Part shown: positions 43,637 to 53,303 of the stretch, one piece after another
Numbering within the stretch: position 1 is the stretch's first letter
How the letters are laid out: each line of letters opens with the position of its first letter
Assembly (NCBI RefSeq): GCF_014196845.1
Contig: NZ_JACIEM010000001.1
Span: 62,001-126,000 of the forward strand
Direction of reading: 5' to 3'
Source of the DNA: Aurantimonas endophytica
GTDB lineage: Bacteria > Pseudomonadota > Alphaproteobacteria > Rhizobiales > Rhizobiaceae
DNA: 64,000 bases
Notes under the pieces: generated by a model
The model's database searches: none
The model's input: only the letters and a program-made list of their open reading frames with translations
Told to the model about the DNA's origin: nothing
Made by a program: the position numbers and the translations under genes

Positions 43637-45463
43637 TCACAGCGCGTAGTACCACGGTGCAACGAGCGAAAAAGTTAACCACACGAGGATCACCAGTGGA
43701 ATGCCCGCCTTGAGGAAGTCCACGAAGCGGTAGCGCCCCGGCCCCATGACCAGGAGATTGGTCTGGTAACCGATCGGTGTGGCGAAAGATGCGTTGGCGG
43801 CGAAGATGACGCAAGCCAGGAATGGCTCCGGCGCGACTCCGAGACGCCGGGCCATGTCGAGGGCAAGAGGGGTGAAAAGCACGGCCGTGGCGTTGTTGGA
43901 CAGAAGGTTCGTCATGACCGCGATGACCAGGAACAGGCCCGAGAGGATGATGGCGGGCGGCATTCCCGTGAGCATCGATACGGTTCCGTCGGCGATCAGC
44001 GCGGCGCCGCCGGTGCGCTCCAGTGCCGTTGCGGCGGCGATCGAGGCGCCGACCAGCATGAAGATCGAGCGGTCGAAGGAGCGCGCCGCCTCGCCGATGG
44101 TTAGGCAGCCGGTCGCCACCATCAGCAGCGCCCCGAGGACGGCGAGCACCACGATCGGCAGCACGCCGGCCGCCGACATCAGCACCACGGCGAAGAAGAT
44201 CGAGCTGGCGAGCGCGGCCTTCGCTCCCTGCGGGATCGGCCGGGCCGAATATTCCAGCAGCAAAAGATCGTGATTGCCGCGCAAGGCGGCGATCGCGGCC
44301 TCGCGGCCGCACAGGAGCAGCGTGTCGCCGGGCTCCAGCCGGATCTCCGACAAGGCCGAGCGGGCCATCCGGCTCTTTCGCTGCAGGCCGAACAGGGTGA
44401 TGCCGAACTGCGTCCGCAGGCCGGAATATTGCATCGTGCGCCCGGCATAACGCGAGCCCGGCGCCACCACCGCTTCGGCCATGACCATGTCCGGGCCGAT
44501 CTTGTTCGTGTGCTCGTCGCCGCCCTGGCCGGAAGGATCGAGCGCCTTGATCGTCAGGTTGCCGCTCGACAGCGCCTTGGCGTAGGCGCGGCGCGTCGCG
44601 GTGACGATCAGCCGGTCGCCTTCCGTCAGCGTGATGTCGTCGAAGGGCGGCAGGATCGTCTCCTCACCGCGCAGGATCATCCGCGGCGTCAGGTCGCCGA
44701 GGCCGGTGAACAGTCCGGCCCGCGCGGTGATGCCGGCAAAGGCATGGCCCTCGATGATGTCGAGCTCGCCGAGAAACTGCTTGCCGCCCGGGTCCACCAG
44801 GCGCCCGCCCGAGCCATCGCGCACCTTGAGGATCTTCGGCATGATCTTGATCACGTAGAATGCACCGACTGCCGCGATCGCGATGCCAGGCACGGTGATG
44901 TCGAAGAAGCCGATCGTGATGTTCGACCGTTCGGCGACGCCCGCGACGAGGAGGTTCGTCGAGGAGCCGAGCAGGGTCGTCATGCCGCCGAGGATCGACA
45001 GGAAGGACAGCGGCATGAACACCCGCGATGGCGCAACGCCTCGCTGGGTGGCGAGCATGGTCAGTATCGGAATGAAGATCACCACGACGGGGGTGTTGTT
45101 GAGGAAGGCCGAGAGCGCCATCGCCGCCAGCAGCACAATGGCGACCGCACCCGTTCCCGCCGAGCCGCCGAGCCGCGCCAGCCAGCGCGTCGGCAGCGCC
45201 ATCGCGTCGGTGGCGAAGAGGCCCTGGCCGATCATCAGCAGCGCCATGACCGTGATCAGCGCGGGGTTCGCGAAGCCCGACAGCATGTCGGCGGCCGTGA
45301 CCTCGATGCCGGCGGGATCGCGGAAGGGCAGGGCGGCAAACAGGATGAGGAAGGCGGTAAGCGATGCGGCGGCCACGGCCTCGATCGGCCAGCGATCGAG
45401 CGCGTAACCGACGATGCTGCCGAGGATCAGCAGGTAGGTCGCCCAGAGGTGAAAGGAATCCAT
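43637..45463 (-). CDS. SLC13/DASS-type permease with two RCK_C domains
   Basis: The 608-residue product has two hydrophobic halves (residues 1-200 and 405-608), each with a family hairpin: [20 protein letters not shown] near 117 and [20 protein letters not shown] near 520. [10 protein letters not shown] near 165 and [15 protein letters not shown] near 570 are the matching substrate-site signatures. Between them (about 220-390) lie two TrkA-C/RCK_C ligand domains ([40 protein letters not shown]). This class includes sulfate and dicarboxylate carriers such as SAC1/YbhI-like proteins. The substrate is not evident. Confidence 0.9.
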   Translation of the reverse strand: MDSFHLWATYLLILGSIVGYALDRWPIEAVAAASLTAFLILFAALPFRDPAGIEVTAADMLSGFANPALITVMALLMIGQGLFATDAMALPTRWLARLGGSAGTGAVAIVLLAAMALSAFLNNTPVVVIFIPILTMLATQRGVAPSRVFMPLSFLSILGGMTTLLGSSTNLLVAGVAERSNITIGFFDITVPGIAIAAVGAFYVIKIMPKILKVRDGSGGRLVDPGGKQFLGELDIIEGHAFAGITARAGLFTGLGDLTPRMILRGEETILPPFDDITLTEGDRLIVTATRRAYAKALSSGNLTIKALDPSGQGGDEHTNKIGPDMVMAEAVVAPGSRYAGRTMQYSGLRTQFGITLFGLQRKSRMARSALSEIRLEPGDTLLLCGREAAIAALRGNHDLLLLEYSARPIPQGAKAALASSIFFAVVLMSAAGVLPIVVLAVLGALLMVATGCLTIGEAARSFDRSIFMLVGASIAAATALERTGGAALIADGTVSMLTGMPPAIILSGLFLVIAVMTNLLSNNATAVLFTPLALDMARRLGVAPEPFLACVIFAANASFATPIGYQTNLLVMGPGRYRFVDFLKAGIPLVILVWLTFSLVAPWYYAL

Positions 45464-45585
45464 GAACCGCCGCGTCTTGTTGAACGAGGCAGCTTATCGG
45501 TTCCGGTGGCGGGCGTTGCAAGCCGTGCCTGCCATCTGCCGACGCCGGCGGCGGCTCGCCGACGCTGGCGCCGGTCCTGGCCTGG

Positions 45586-46062
45586 TCAGTTGTCGCGGAC
45601 GATGACCGTGCCGAGGAGGAGATCGTGGAGCAGCTGCTTGCGGCCGGTGAACAGCGCGACGAGCAGCACCAGCGGCGTCAGCACCGAGACCGAGGCCCAG
45701 AACAGGACGCCGTGCAGCACCGCCAGCACTGGCTCGACCGGCGCACCGTCCAGCCGACGGACGCGAAGGTCGGCCAGGCGCATGCCGGGCGTCGCCTGCG
45801 CCGCGCTGCCCATGGTGAAGCCGACATAGACGATGGCGATCACCGGCAGGAGTACGGCGTAAAGACCCCAGGCGAGCCCGAGCGAGACGAGGCCGAGGAC
45901 GAACACGACGATCGCCGCCGGGATGGAGAGGATAAGGACCAGCGCGTAGTCGAACAGGAAGGCGACGATCCGGCGCGTGCGGACCCCCGAATACAGCCGC
46001 GGCTCGTCCAGATCGCGCGCGGCGGCGGCGTTCACGTAGCTGGTCTCGGCCTGGTAGCTCAT
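45586..46062 (-). CDS. RDD family membrane protein
   Basis: The 158-residue product shows the family Arg and Asp residues (RTRRIVAFLFDYALVLILS near residue 28 and TPGMRLADLRVRRLDG near 90) and four TM segments, ending with KQLLHDLLLGTVIVRDN. RDD proteins are poorly understood; some act as Na+/H+ exchangers. The ATG at 46062 has GAGG 9 nt upstream; a longer in-frame start at 46125 is less likely. It lies downstream of hemB on the same strand, with a small hairpin (46091-46105, TCCCAT/ATGGGA) between. Confidence 0.87.
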   Translation of the reverse strand: MSYQAETSYVNAAAARDLDEPRLYSGVRTRRIVAFLFDYALVLILSIPAAIVVFVLGLVSLGLAWGLYAVLLPVIAIVYVGFTMGSAAQATPGMRLADLRVRRLDGAPVEPVLAVLHGVLFWASVSVLTPLVLLVALFTGRKQLLHDLLLGTVIVRDN

Positions 46063-46143
46063 CTCGAATATCCTCGGTCGGAAGCGGTCATCCCATGAAA
46101 TGGGAACCCCGATGCCGCGACGCAACAGGCCGGCAAGGCGGTG

Positions 46144-47178
46144 TCAGCGTGTCTTCAGGTGCGCCGCGACCCGCGGCGAGAAATAGCTGAGGATCCCGGC
46201 CGCGCCAGCCCGCTTGAAGCCGCCGAGGCTTTCCAGCATGGCCTTTTCGCCGTCCAGCCAGCCGTTCTGCGCAGCGGCCATGATCATCGAATACTCGCCG
46301 GAGGTCTGGTAGGCGAAGGTCGGCACGCCAAGCTCGCGCGACAGCCGGCTGACGATGTCGAGATAGGGCATTCCCGGCTTGACCATGATCATGTCGGCGC
46401 CTTCGGCTATGTCCTGCGCCGCCTCGCGCAGCGCCTCTTCCGAATTGCCGTAGTCCATCTGGTAGGTGCGCTTGTCGCCGCGCAGCATCGCCCCCGAGCC
46501 GACCGCATCGCGGAACGGGCCGTAGAAGGCCGAGGCGTATTTCGCCGAATAGGCCATGATCAGCGTATCCCGCAGCCCAGCCGAGTCGAGCGCGCCGCGG
46601 ATGCAGGCGACGCGACCGTCCATCATGTCCGAAGGACCGATGATGTCGCAGCCCGACTGCGCCTGGACGACAGCCTGGCGGCACAGCATGTCGACGCTCT
46701 CGTCGTTGAGGATGCGATCGCCCTGCATCACGCCGTCATGGCCGTGGCTGGTATAGGGATCAAGCGCGACGTCGCAGAGGATTCCGACTTCCCGTACGGC
46801 CGACTTGATCGCCCGGCTGGCGCGGCAGACGAGATTGCCCTCGTTCAGCGCTTCCGAGCCGGTCTCGTCCCGCTTGGTAGGGTCCGTGTAGGGAAACAGC
46901 GCGATCACCGGTATGCCGAGATCGCGCGCCTGGCGCGCTGCATCGACGCAGCCCTCCACCGACAGCCGGAAGACGCCTGGCATCGACGGCACCGGTTCGG
47001 CTTCGCCATCGCCTTCCCGCACGAAGATCGGCCAGATCAGATCGTCGGCGCCGAGCGTCGTCTCGCGCACCAGCCGGCGCGTCCAGTCCGCCTGGCGCAG
47101 GCGGCGCATGCGCAGCCCGCCGGTGACCGCGTCGATCCGTTCGCTGATCAGGGGAAGAGCATCGCTTCGGTGGTCCAT
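46144..47178 (-). CDS. hemB: Porphobilinogen synthase, Asp-rich metal-site type
   Basis: Condenses two ALA molecules to porphobilinogen in heme synthesis. The 344-residue product has both catalytic Lys (TLIMAYSAKYASAFYGPFRD and ADMIMVKPGMPYLD). The metal-site segment reads DVALDPYTSHGHDG, with Asp where zinc-type enzymes have Cys (E. coli DVCFCEYTSHGHCG), so it is expected to use Mg2+ (or K+) rather than catalytic Zn2+. I chose the ATG at 47178 (ACGGA 7 nt upstream); an ATG at 47205 is in frame. Heme supply is relevant to the cytochromes in the window. Confidence 0.96.
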   Translation of the reverse strand: MDHRSDALPLISERIDAVTGGLRMRRLRQADWTRRLVRETTLGADDLIWPIFVREGDGEAEPVPSMPGVFRLSVEGCVDAARQARDLGIPVIALFPYTDPTKRDETGSEALNEGNLVCRASRAIKSAVREVGILCDVALDPYTSHGHDGVMQGDRILNDESVDMLCRQAVVQAQSGCDIIGPSDMMDGRVACIRGALDSAGLRDTLIMAYSAKYASAFYGPFRDAVGSGAMLRGDKRTYQMDYGNSEEALREAAQDIAEGADMIMVKPGMPYLDIVSRLSRELGVPTFAYQTSGEYSMIMAAAQNGWLDGEKAMLESLGGFKRAGAAGILSYFSPRVAAHLKTR

Positions 47179-47312
47179 GGGAATGTCCGTCCCTTCGCTC
47201 GGCATGGCTATCGGCGGCCGGTTGGGGCAATGGTTCGCCCGACCGCCGCGAGGCGCGAGATCTGCAGCGCCGTTGGCGCCTTGGGTAGGCTTTCGCTGCG
47301 GCGACCGCAAGA

Positions 47313-47340
47313 TTGACGGCGGTCGCGGCGCGGCCCTAGC
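47313..47340 (+). promoter_or_regulatory. Candidate promoter of the DUF6163-like gene
   Basis: TTGACG (47313-47318), 16 nt, CCTAGC (47335-47340) in the divergent gap with hemB, about 98 bp before the TTG start. Confidence 0.35.
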
Positions 47341-47437
47341 TTCGGACGCCAGTCGAAGCCGGGCGACCGGCGGCGTCGAAAGCGGTGCCGAGCCTGCGCC
47401 GCATGAAATTCCACGCTGGCGAGAAAGGCCGTTGCCA

Positions 47438-47863
47438 TTGACTATCGAGCTCACCCCGCGGGACGCCCCGGCCGAAAGCCTCAACCAGCGGCTGATCGTG
47501 TGGCTCTACCGGCTCTCCGCGCTGGCCCTGTTCACTCTCGGGATCGGCTACTGGATCCGCCTGGTCGGCGTATCGGACGGCCCGTTCGATCGCTTCGACC
47601 TCATGCCGCTCTGGTGGAAGATGGCGGCGCCGGCTCTCGCCGTCCTCTACCCGGTGGCCGGAATCGGTCTGTGGCTGACGGCGGGCTGGGGTGCGGTGAT
47701 CTGGATCCTGATCGCGCTGATCGAGGCGGTGATGCACCTGGGATTCCCGGAGCTGTTCGGCGGCGACCTCGTCTGGCTCGGCTTTCACGTATGGGGATTG
47801 GGCATGCTGGCGGCGTTGCGCCTCTTCGGCTGGCGCGAGGAACGCCGGGCTCGCCGCCGCTGA
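47438..47863 (+). CDS. Small four-TM membrane protein (DUF6163-like)
   Basis: The 141-residue product has four hydrophobic segments: LIVWLYRLSALALFTLGIGY, KMAAPALAVLYPVAGIGLWL, AVIWILIALIEAVMHLGFPE and VWLGFHVWGLGMLAALRLFG, with a basic tail. No ATG is available; TTGs at 47432 and 47438 are in frame, and AAAGG lies 9 nt before the second. It resembles the rhizobial DUF6163 proteins found beside ldtR, but I am recalling rather than checking that. Function unknown; the ldtR gene follows 159 bp later. Confidence 0.75.
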   Translation: MTIELTPRDAPAESLNQRLIVWLYRLSALALFTLGIGYWIRLVGVSDGPFDRFDLMPLWWKMAAPALAVLYPVAGIGLWLTAGWGAVIWILIALIEAVMHLGFPELFGGDLVWLGFHVWGLGMLAALRLFGWREERRARRR

Positions 47864-47883
47864 AACCCGCCGGCTGGATTTCG

Positions 47884-47939
47884 TTAAGCAAAACAATTGA
47901 ACTGTCGCTCGTAAGGTCGCATTAAGCCTGCGGTTTAAG
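47884..47939 (+). promoter_or_regulatory. Candidate ldtR promoter with TTAAG repeats
   Basis: TTGAAC (47897-47902), 17 nt, CATTAA (47920-47925). Three TTAAG copies occur at 47884, 47922 and 47935 in an unusually AT-rich leader. LdtR-family MarR proteins autoregulate in relatives, so these could be operator half-sites; the repeat is short and this is speculative. Confidence 0.35.
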
Positions 47940-48022
47940 TCGAATTTTAGACGCGCCGCGTAGGTTGATTTTCAAGATGGGGTCGAAAGAGAACATCCAT
48001 CAGATCAACAGCGGAGTATACT

Positions 48023-48532
48023 ATGAACGCGCAGACGAAGAACGACCACGAAGCGCAGCCCGAGGCCAAGGCAGAGCTGAAGTCGCTTTATCTCGAGACG
48101 CTGCAGCTGGTGGAGCGTCTGCATCGTCGCCTCCTCGACGTCATCAAGGACGAGTTCGAACGCGGTGGCCGCACCGACATCAACGCCGTCCAGGCGCTGC
48201 TGCTCTTCAATATCGGCGACTCGGTGCTGACCGCCGGGGAGCTGCGCACCCGCGGCTTCTATCTCGGCTCGAACGTCTCCTACAATCTGAAGAAGCTGGT
48301 CGAGCTCGGCTTCATCAACCACCAGAAGTCGCGGGTCGATCGCCGCGCGGTGCGCGTCTCGCTGACCGACGCCGGCATGGAAGTCGCGGCCGTCGTCGCC
48401 GAGCTCTATGACCGCCACATCGGCTCGATCGACAAGGTCGGCGGCCTCGACGAGCAGGAATTCCAGAAGATGAACCGGTCGCTGCAGCGGCTGGACCGCT
48501 TCTGGAACGATCAGATCCTCTACCGGCTCTGA
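48023..48532 (+). CDS. ldtR: MarR-family regulator LdtR
   Basis: The 169-residue winged-helix product matches LdtR, the regulator of the adjacent L,D-transpeptidase gene in Rhizobiales (described for Liberibacter and Sinorhizobium). The start helix has ELKSLYLETLQLVERLHRRL, the recognition region is ELRTRGFYLGSNVSYNLKKL near residue 75 and the wing is QKSRVDRRAVRVSL near 100. The C-terminal dimerisation helices run to ...RFWNDQILYRL. The ATG at 48023 has GCGGAG upstream. Direct proximity to ldtP supports the call strongly. Confidence 0.93.
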   Translation: MNAQTKNDHEAQPEAKAELKSLYLETLQLVERLHRRLLDVIKDEFERGGRTDINAVQALLLFNIGDSVLTAGELRTRGFYLGSNVSYNLKKLVELGFINHQKSRVDRRAVRVSLTDAGMEVAAVVAELYDRHIGSIDKVGGLDEQEFQKMNRSLQRLDRFWNDQILYRL

Positions 48533-48555
48533 TCTCCCGGCCGTCACGACTGCGT

Positions 48556-48594
48556 GAAGGCTCCGCGGCTCCTCCAAGGGCCGGCGGAGCCTTC
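48556..48594 (+). terminator. Hairpin after ldtR without a T-run
   Basis: A perfect 11-bp stem, GAAGGCTCCGC (48556-48566) with GCGGAGCCTTC (48584-48594), 24 bp after the ldtR stop. The following bases are CGCGCGTTCGC, with no T tract. It could be a weak or Rho-assisted terminator or an mRNA-stabilising structure before ldtP. Confidence 0.45.
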
Positions 48595-48791
48595 GCGCGT
48601 TCGCGACATGCCTGCTGCCGGTAACCGTTGTAGATCAGGGGGATCGCTTCACGCTTTGGCCATATTGCGGTGCCTTACCCTTTAGTCACACAGGCGGGGA
48701 ACGAGGTGCGGCCTCATGCGCCCGCGAGTGAGCCTGGAGGGCCGCTTGCGGGCGTATCCCATGCAGGGCGGCGGCGAGACGAGGGGTTACC

Positions 48792-50135
48792 ATGACGAAT
48801 GCGAACGATGGCTCGAATGCGAAGCGGCTTACGCGCCGGAACTTCGTCTTGGCGACGGCAGCGGCCGGTGCCGCGCTGCTTCCTCTCGCGGCCTTTGCCC
48901 AGAACGCGCTGAACGACCTGCTGCGCGCGCCGAGCCGCGGCAACTGGGACGACCAGTTCGACACGCGCGGCACGAGCGCCCGGCAGGTCGCCTCCAACTC
49001 GCCGGTATTCTCGCAGAACACGTTCGCGGCCACGCAGCAGGCGGTGCAGGCCTATGGCGAACTCGTCTCCATGGGCGGCTGGCAGATGGTGCCGGAGGGC
49101 GAGACCCTGCGCCTCGGCGTCACCTCGCCGTCCGTGACGGCGCTGCGCCAGCGGCTCTACGCGTCGGGCGACCTGCCGCAGAGCGCCGGCGCCTCGCCGT
49201 CCTTCGACACCTATGTCGACGCCGCCGTGAAGCGCTTCCAGGCCCGCCACGGCCTGCCGGCCGACGGTGTCGCGTCCACCCACACCTTCAAGGCGATGAA
49301 CGTCCCGGCGGACCTGCGCCTGCGCCAGTTGCAGGTCAATCTCGGCCGTCTGCAGGCGGCGCTCGCCAGCGAGCGGGCCGCGCGCTTCGTCATGGTCAAC
49401 ATTCCGGCTGCGGCCATCGAGGCCGTCGAGAACGGCCGCGTGGTCCAGCGTCATACGGCGGTCGTCGGCAAGACCGATCGCCAGACCCCGATCCTGGACT
49501 CCAAGATCACCAACCTGAACCTCAATCCGTATTGGCACGCGCCGGCCTCGATCGTCCGCAAGGACATCATTCCGCTGATGCAGAAGGACCCGACCTATCT
49601 GGAGCGGAACGACATCCACATCTTCGACGGCAAGGGGCAGGAGATCCCGCCGGAGACGATCAACTGGAACTCCGACGACGCCGTGCGCTATCTGTTCCGC
49701 CAGGAGCCGGGCAAGAACAACGCGATGAGCTCGGTGAAGATCAACTTCCCGAACGCCCATGCGGTGTACATGCACGACACGCCGCAGCAGAGCCTGTTCT
49801 CCGAGCTGATGCGCTTCGAATCGTCCGGCTGCGTGCGCGTCCAGAACGTTCGCGACCTGATCGTCTGGATCGCCCGGGACGAGCCGGGCTGGGATCGCCA
49901 GGCGATCGAGCAGATCATCGCTGCCCGTACGCGTCAGGACATCGACTTGTCGAACCCGATCCCGGTGCACTTCACCTATGTGTCGGCCTGGGCGACCGAT
50001 CCGACGGTGGTGCAGTTCCGCGACGACATCTACCATCTGGATGGCGCCGAGCAGTTGGCGATGAGCGAGCTGACCACGACCGCCTATGCGGCCGGCCAGG
50101 AAAACCCTTATGCGCGGGGCGACGACGGCTACTGA
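48792..50135 (+). CDS. ldtP: L,D-transpeptidase LdtP (YkuD) with peptidoglycan-binding domain
   Basis: Periplasmic enzyme that forms 3-3 cross-links in peptidoglycan or attaches proteins to it. The 447-residue product has a twin-arginine-like leader (LTRRNFVLATAAAG, Arg15-16) ending near AAFAQ, then a PG-binding-1 domain (VTALRQRLYASGDL to VDAAVKRFQARHGLPADGVA, about 115-165). The YkuD domain follows, with AVYMHDTPQQSLF and the catalytic Cys347 in SSGCVRV. YkuD proteins resist most beta-lactams except carbapenems. It is controlled by LdtR in relatives. A strong terminator follows. Confidence 0.95.
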   Translation: MTNANDGSNAKRLTRRNFVLATAAAGAALLPLAAFAQNALNDLLRAPSRGNWDDQFDTRGTSARQVASNSPVFSQNTFAATQQAVQAYGELVSMGGWQMVPEGETLRLGVTSPSVTALRQRLYASGDLPQSAGASPSFDTYVDAAVKRFQARHGLPADGVASTHTFKAMNVPADLRLRQLQVNLGRLQAALASERAARFVMVNIPAAAIEAVENGRVVQRHTAVVGKTDRQTPILDSKITNLNLNPYWHAPASIVRKDIIPLMQKDPTYLERNDIHIFDGKGQEIPPETINWNSDDAVRYLFRQEPGKNNAMSSVKINFPNAHAVYMHDTPQQSLFSELMRFESSGCVRVQNVRDLIVWIARDEPGWDRQAIEQIIAARTRQDIDLSNPIPVHFTYVSAWATDPTVVQFRDDIYHLDGAEQLAMSELTTTAYAAGQENPYARGDDGY

Positions 50136-50163
50136 TCGCCCGGCCTTTTTCGCGACTGAAAAT

Positions 50164-50200
50164 CGGCCGGGTGCAGCGATGCGCCCGGCCGCGGCTTTTT
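50164..50200 (+). terminator. Intrinsic terminator after ldtP
   Basis: CGGCCGGG (50164-50171) pairs with CCCGGCCG (50184-50191), extended by inner pairs, followed shortly by five T's. It separates ldtP from glyA. Confidence 0.8.
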
Positions 50201-50310
50201 GAAGCGGCCGCCGCGGGACGTGGTTGGTGCGCCCGGAGCGGCTGTGCTAAGGCCGTCGCGACAGGCAGGTGGGCCCCCAAGACCAGCCACTGCAACGGGA
50301 GACAACGATC

Positions 50311-51627
50311 ATGAGCCAGGCCGTCCGCACCGGTGCCGCCAATGATTTCGGCGATTTCTTCACAGCCTCCCTGGGCGAACGCGACCCGGCGATCTTCGGA
50401 GCGGTGGGCCAGGAACTCGCGCGGCAGCGGCACGAGATCGAGCTGATCGCTTCGGAGAACATCGTCTCGAGGGCGGTGCTCGAGGCACAGGGCTCCGTCC
50501 TCACCAACAAATATGCCGAGGGCTATCCCGGCCGGCGCTATTACGGCGGCTGCGAATTCGTCGATGTCGTCGAGGACCTGGCGATCGACCGGGTCAAACA
50601 GCTGTTCGGCTGCGGCTTCGCCAACGTGCAGCCGAATTCCGGCAGCCAGGCGAACCAGGCGGTGCTGCTGGCGCTGTCGAAGCCGGGCGACACGCTGCTC
50701 GGAATGAGCCTCGATGCCGGCGGTCATCTGACGCACGGCGCCAAGCCCAACCTGTCCGGCCGCTGGTTCAACGCGGTGCAGTACGGGCTCGACCTCGAGA
50801 CCGGGCTGATCGATTACGACCAGGTCGAGGCGCTCGCCGTCGAGCACAAGCCGGCGGTGATCGTCGCCGGTGGCTCGGCCTATTCGCGCCATATCGACTT
50901 CGCCCGGTTCCGGGCCATTGCCGACAAGGTGGGTGCCTATCTCTGGGTCGACATGGCGCATTTCGCCGGCCTCGTCGCTGCCGGCCAGCATCCGAGCCCG
51001 TTCCCGCACGCCCATGTCGTCACCTCGACCACCCACAAGACGCTGCGCGGCCCGCGCGGCGGCATCGTGCTTACCGACGACGAGGCGATTGCCAAGAAGA
51101 TCAACTCGGCAATCTTCCCCGGCCTGCAGGGCGGGCCGCTGATGCACGTCATCGCGGGCAAGGCCGTCGCCTTCGGCGAGGCACTCACGCCTGCGTTCCA
51201 GTCCTACATCAAGAGCGTCGTCGAGAACGCCAAGGTCCTGGCCGAGACCCTGCGCGAGGGCGGGCTGGATATCGTATCCGGCGGCACCGATACCCATCTG
51301 ATGCTGGTCGACCTTCGGCCGATGAATCTCACGGGCAAGCATTCGGAGACGGCGCTCGGCCGCGCCAACATCACGTGCAACAAGAACGGCGTTCCCAACG
51401 ATCCGCAGAAGCCGACGATAACGTCCGGTGTCCGTCTTGGCACGCCCGCCGCGACGAGCCGCGGCTTCGGTGTCCAGGAGTTCCGGGAAGTCGGCCAGAT
51501 GATCGTCGAGGTGCTCGACGGGCTTCGGTCGGCGAATTCGGAAGAGGGCAATGCCGAGGTCGAGGCGCGGGTCAAGGCGAAGGTCATCGCCCTGACCGAC
51601 CGTTTCCCGATCTACCCGACGCTCTGA
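50311..51627 (+). CDS. glyA: Serine hydroxymethyltransferase
   Basis: PLP enzyme interconverting serine plus THF and glycine plus 5,10-methylene-THF, the main one-carbon source. The 438-residue product has [20 protein letters not shown] near residue 33, [15 protein letters not shown], the [12 protein letters not shown] strand, and the PLP-binding Lys243 in [13 protein letters not shown]. The ATG at 50311 follows CGGGAGA at good spacing; an upstream in-frame ATG at 50269 is less likely. It heads the plus-strand block with nrdR and the rib genes; the glyA-nrdR-ribD order is typical of Hyphomicrobiales. Confidence 0.97.
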   Translation: MSQAVRTGAANDFGDFFTASLGERDPAIFGAVGQELARQRHEIELIASENIVSRAVLEAQGSVLTNKYAEGYPGRRYYGGCEFVDVVEDLAIDRVKQLFGCGFANVQPNSGSQANQAVLLALSKPGDTLLGMSLDAGGHLTHGAKPNLSGRWFNAVQYGLDLETGLIDYDQVEALAVEHKPAVIVAGGSAYSRHIDFARFRAIADKVGAYLWVDMAHFAGLVAAGQHPSPFPHAHVVTSTTHKTLRGPRGGIVLTDDEAIAKKINSAIFPGLQGGPLMHVIAGKAVAFGEALTPAFQSYIKSVVENAKVLAETLREGGLDIVSGGTDTHLMLVDLRPMNLTGKHSETALGRANITCNKNGVPNDPQKPTITSGVRLGTPAATSRGFGVQEFREVGQMIVEVLDGLRSANSEEGNAEVEARVKAKVIALTDRFPIYPTL

Positions 51628-51681
51628 CGCGGCGGCGCGCGTCGATCACCGCGGCACAGCAAGGCCAGTAAGCGAGGATTC

Positions 51682-52164
51682 ATGCGCTGCCCCTATTGCG
51701 GCTCGCAGGACAGCCAGGTGAAGGATTCGCGCCCCGCCGAAGATGGCGGGGCGATCCGTCGCCGGCGCGTCTGTCCGGATTGCAACGGCCGCTTCACCAC
51801 CTTCGAGCGGATCCAGTTGCGCGAGCTTCAGGTCTTGAAGAAGGCCGGCCGCAAGGTGCCGTTCGACCGTGACAAGCTGGCGCGGTCGGTCGAGGTGGCG
51901 CTGCGCAAGCGACCGGTCGAGCCCGAACGGATCGAGCGGCTGATCTCGGGGATCGTGCGCCGCCTCGAGCAGTCGGGCGAGCAGGAAATCCCCTCCGACA
52001 TGATCGGCGAGATGGTGATGGAGGCGTTGAAGGGCCTCGACGACGTCGCCTATGTCCGCTTCGCTTCGGTTTATCGCGACTTCCGCGAGGCCAAGGACTT
52101 CGAATCCGTCATCGGTGAACTGGCCCGCTCGCAGTTGCCGGCCGACCCGGCGAAGCCCGCATGA
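51682..52164 (+). CDS. nrdR: Transcriptional repressor NrdR
   Basis: ATP/dATP-sensing repressor of ribonucleotide reductase genes. The 160-residue product has a zinc ribbon with CPYC (Cys3, Cys6) and CPDC (Cys31, Cys34), followed by the ATP-cone ([20 protein letters not shown] onward, about 50-140). Its stop overlaps the ribD ATG as ATGA (52161-52164), so it is coupled to riboflavin synthesis, an association found across many bacteria. No palindromic NrdR boxes are evident near its own start. Confidence 0.96.
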   Translation: MRCPYCGSQDSQVKDSRPAEDGGAIRRRRVCPDCNGRFTTFERIQLRELQVLKKAGRKVPFDRDKLARSVEVALRKRPVEPERIERLISGIVRRLEQSGEQEIPSDMIGEMVMEALKGLDDVAYVRFASVYRDFREAKDFESVIGELARSQLPADPAKPA

Positions 52165-53303
52165 CCGCGGTCTCCAAGGACCCGACACCGGCCGCCTCCG
52201 AAACTGATCGGCGTTTCATGGCGGCGGCGATCCGCTTTGCCATGCGCAATGCCGGCCGAACCGCCACCAACCCGTCAGTCGCCACGCTCATCGTCCGCGA
52301 CGATGGCGAGGGACCGGTAATCGTCGGCCGCGGCGTCACCGCGCTCGGCGGCCGCCCGCATGCGGAGACCGTGGCGTTGGCGGAAGCCGGCGACCGGGCG
52401 CGCGGCGCGACGGCCTATGTGACGCTCGAGCCCTGTGCCCATCATGGCCGCACGCCGCCCTGCGCCGAGGCGCTGGTGACGGCGGGGGTGGCGCGCGTCG
52501 TCTCGGCCGCGGCCGATCCCGATCCGCGCGTCGACGGCAAGGGGCATGCGATCCTGCGCGCCGCCGGCCTCCAGGTCACGCCGAGGGTGATGGCCGAGGA
52601 AGCGGCGGAAACCATGTCCGGCTATCTGAATCGGCATCGCAGGAACCGGCCGGAAGTGACTCTGAAGCTTGCGGTTTCGCGCGACGGCAAGATCGGCATC
52701 CGAGGCGGCGGCCAGGTCAAGATCACTGGCCCCGTCGCCGATGCGCAGACCCATCTCGTGCGCGCCCGCCACGACGCGATCCTGGTCGGCTCCGGCACGC
52801 TCCTGGAAGACGACCCGCGCCTCGACTGCCGGTTGCCGGGGCTCGGCGACCGCTCGCCGACACGCATCGTCCTCGACCCGCGGCTGCGCACAGAGCCCGG
52901 CATGGCGCTGGCGCGCACCGCCGGCGACACGCCGACGCTGATCGCCACCTTCGTCGATGCCGACCCCGCCCGACGCGCCGCGCTCGCCGCTTGCGGCGTC
53001 GCGTTCCTCTCCTGCGAGACCGATCCGGACACCGGCCGGATCGCGCTGCCGGAAATGCTGGAGGATCTCGGCGCCGTCGGCATGTCGAGCATTCTCGTCG
53101 AAGGCGGTGCGGAGACCGGCGCGAGCTTCCTGGAAAGCGACCTCGTCGACCGGCTGATCCTTGTCGAGGGCGACACCGAGGTCGGCCCGGACGGCGTCGC
53201 CGCGCCGATCCTGCCGTCTGTCGCCGGCCAGCGCTTCCGGCCGGTGCGGAGCTATCGCTTCGGCCCGGATCACTGGTTCGAATATGTGCGGAGAGACGAC
53301 TGA
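52161..53303 (+). CDS. ribD: Bifunctional deaminase/reductase RibD
   Basis: Two consecutive steps of riboflavin synthesis. The N-terminal deaminase (about residues 12-155) has the zinc-site motifs [14 protein letters not shown] and [16 protein letters not shown]. The C-terminal reductase (about 160-380) starts at [20 protein letters not shown] and includes [20 protein letters not shown] and [15 protein letters not shown]. The 380-residue length is typical. It is coupled to nrdR by ATGA and to ribE by a one-base TGATG overlap. Confidence 0.96.
   Translation: MTAVSKDPTPAASETDRRFMAAAIRFAMRNAGRTATNPSVATLIVRDDGEGPVIVGRGVTALGGRPHAETVALAEAGDRARGATAYVTLEPCAHHGRTPPCAEALVTAGVARVVSAAADPDPRVDGKGHAILRAAGLQVTPRVMAEEAAETMSGYLNRHRRNRPEVTLKLAVSRDGKIGIRGGGQVKITGPVADAQTHLVRARHDAILVGSGTLLEDDPRLDCRLPGLGDRSPTRIVLDPRLRTEPGMALARTAGDTPTLIATFVDADPARRAALAACGVAFLSCETDPDTGRIALPEMLEDLGAVGMSSILVEGGAETGASFLESDLVDRLILVEGDTEVGPDGVAAPILPSVAGQRFRPVRSYRFGPDHWFEYVRRDD

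Noticed and set aside
50201-50310. Possible glycine or THF riboswitch before glyA
   Set aside because: No conserved aptamer core could be seen.
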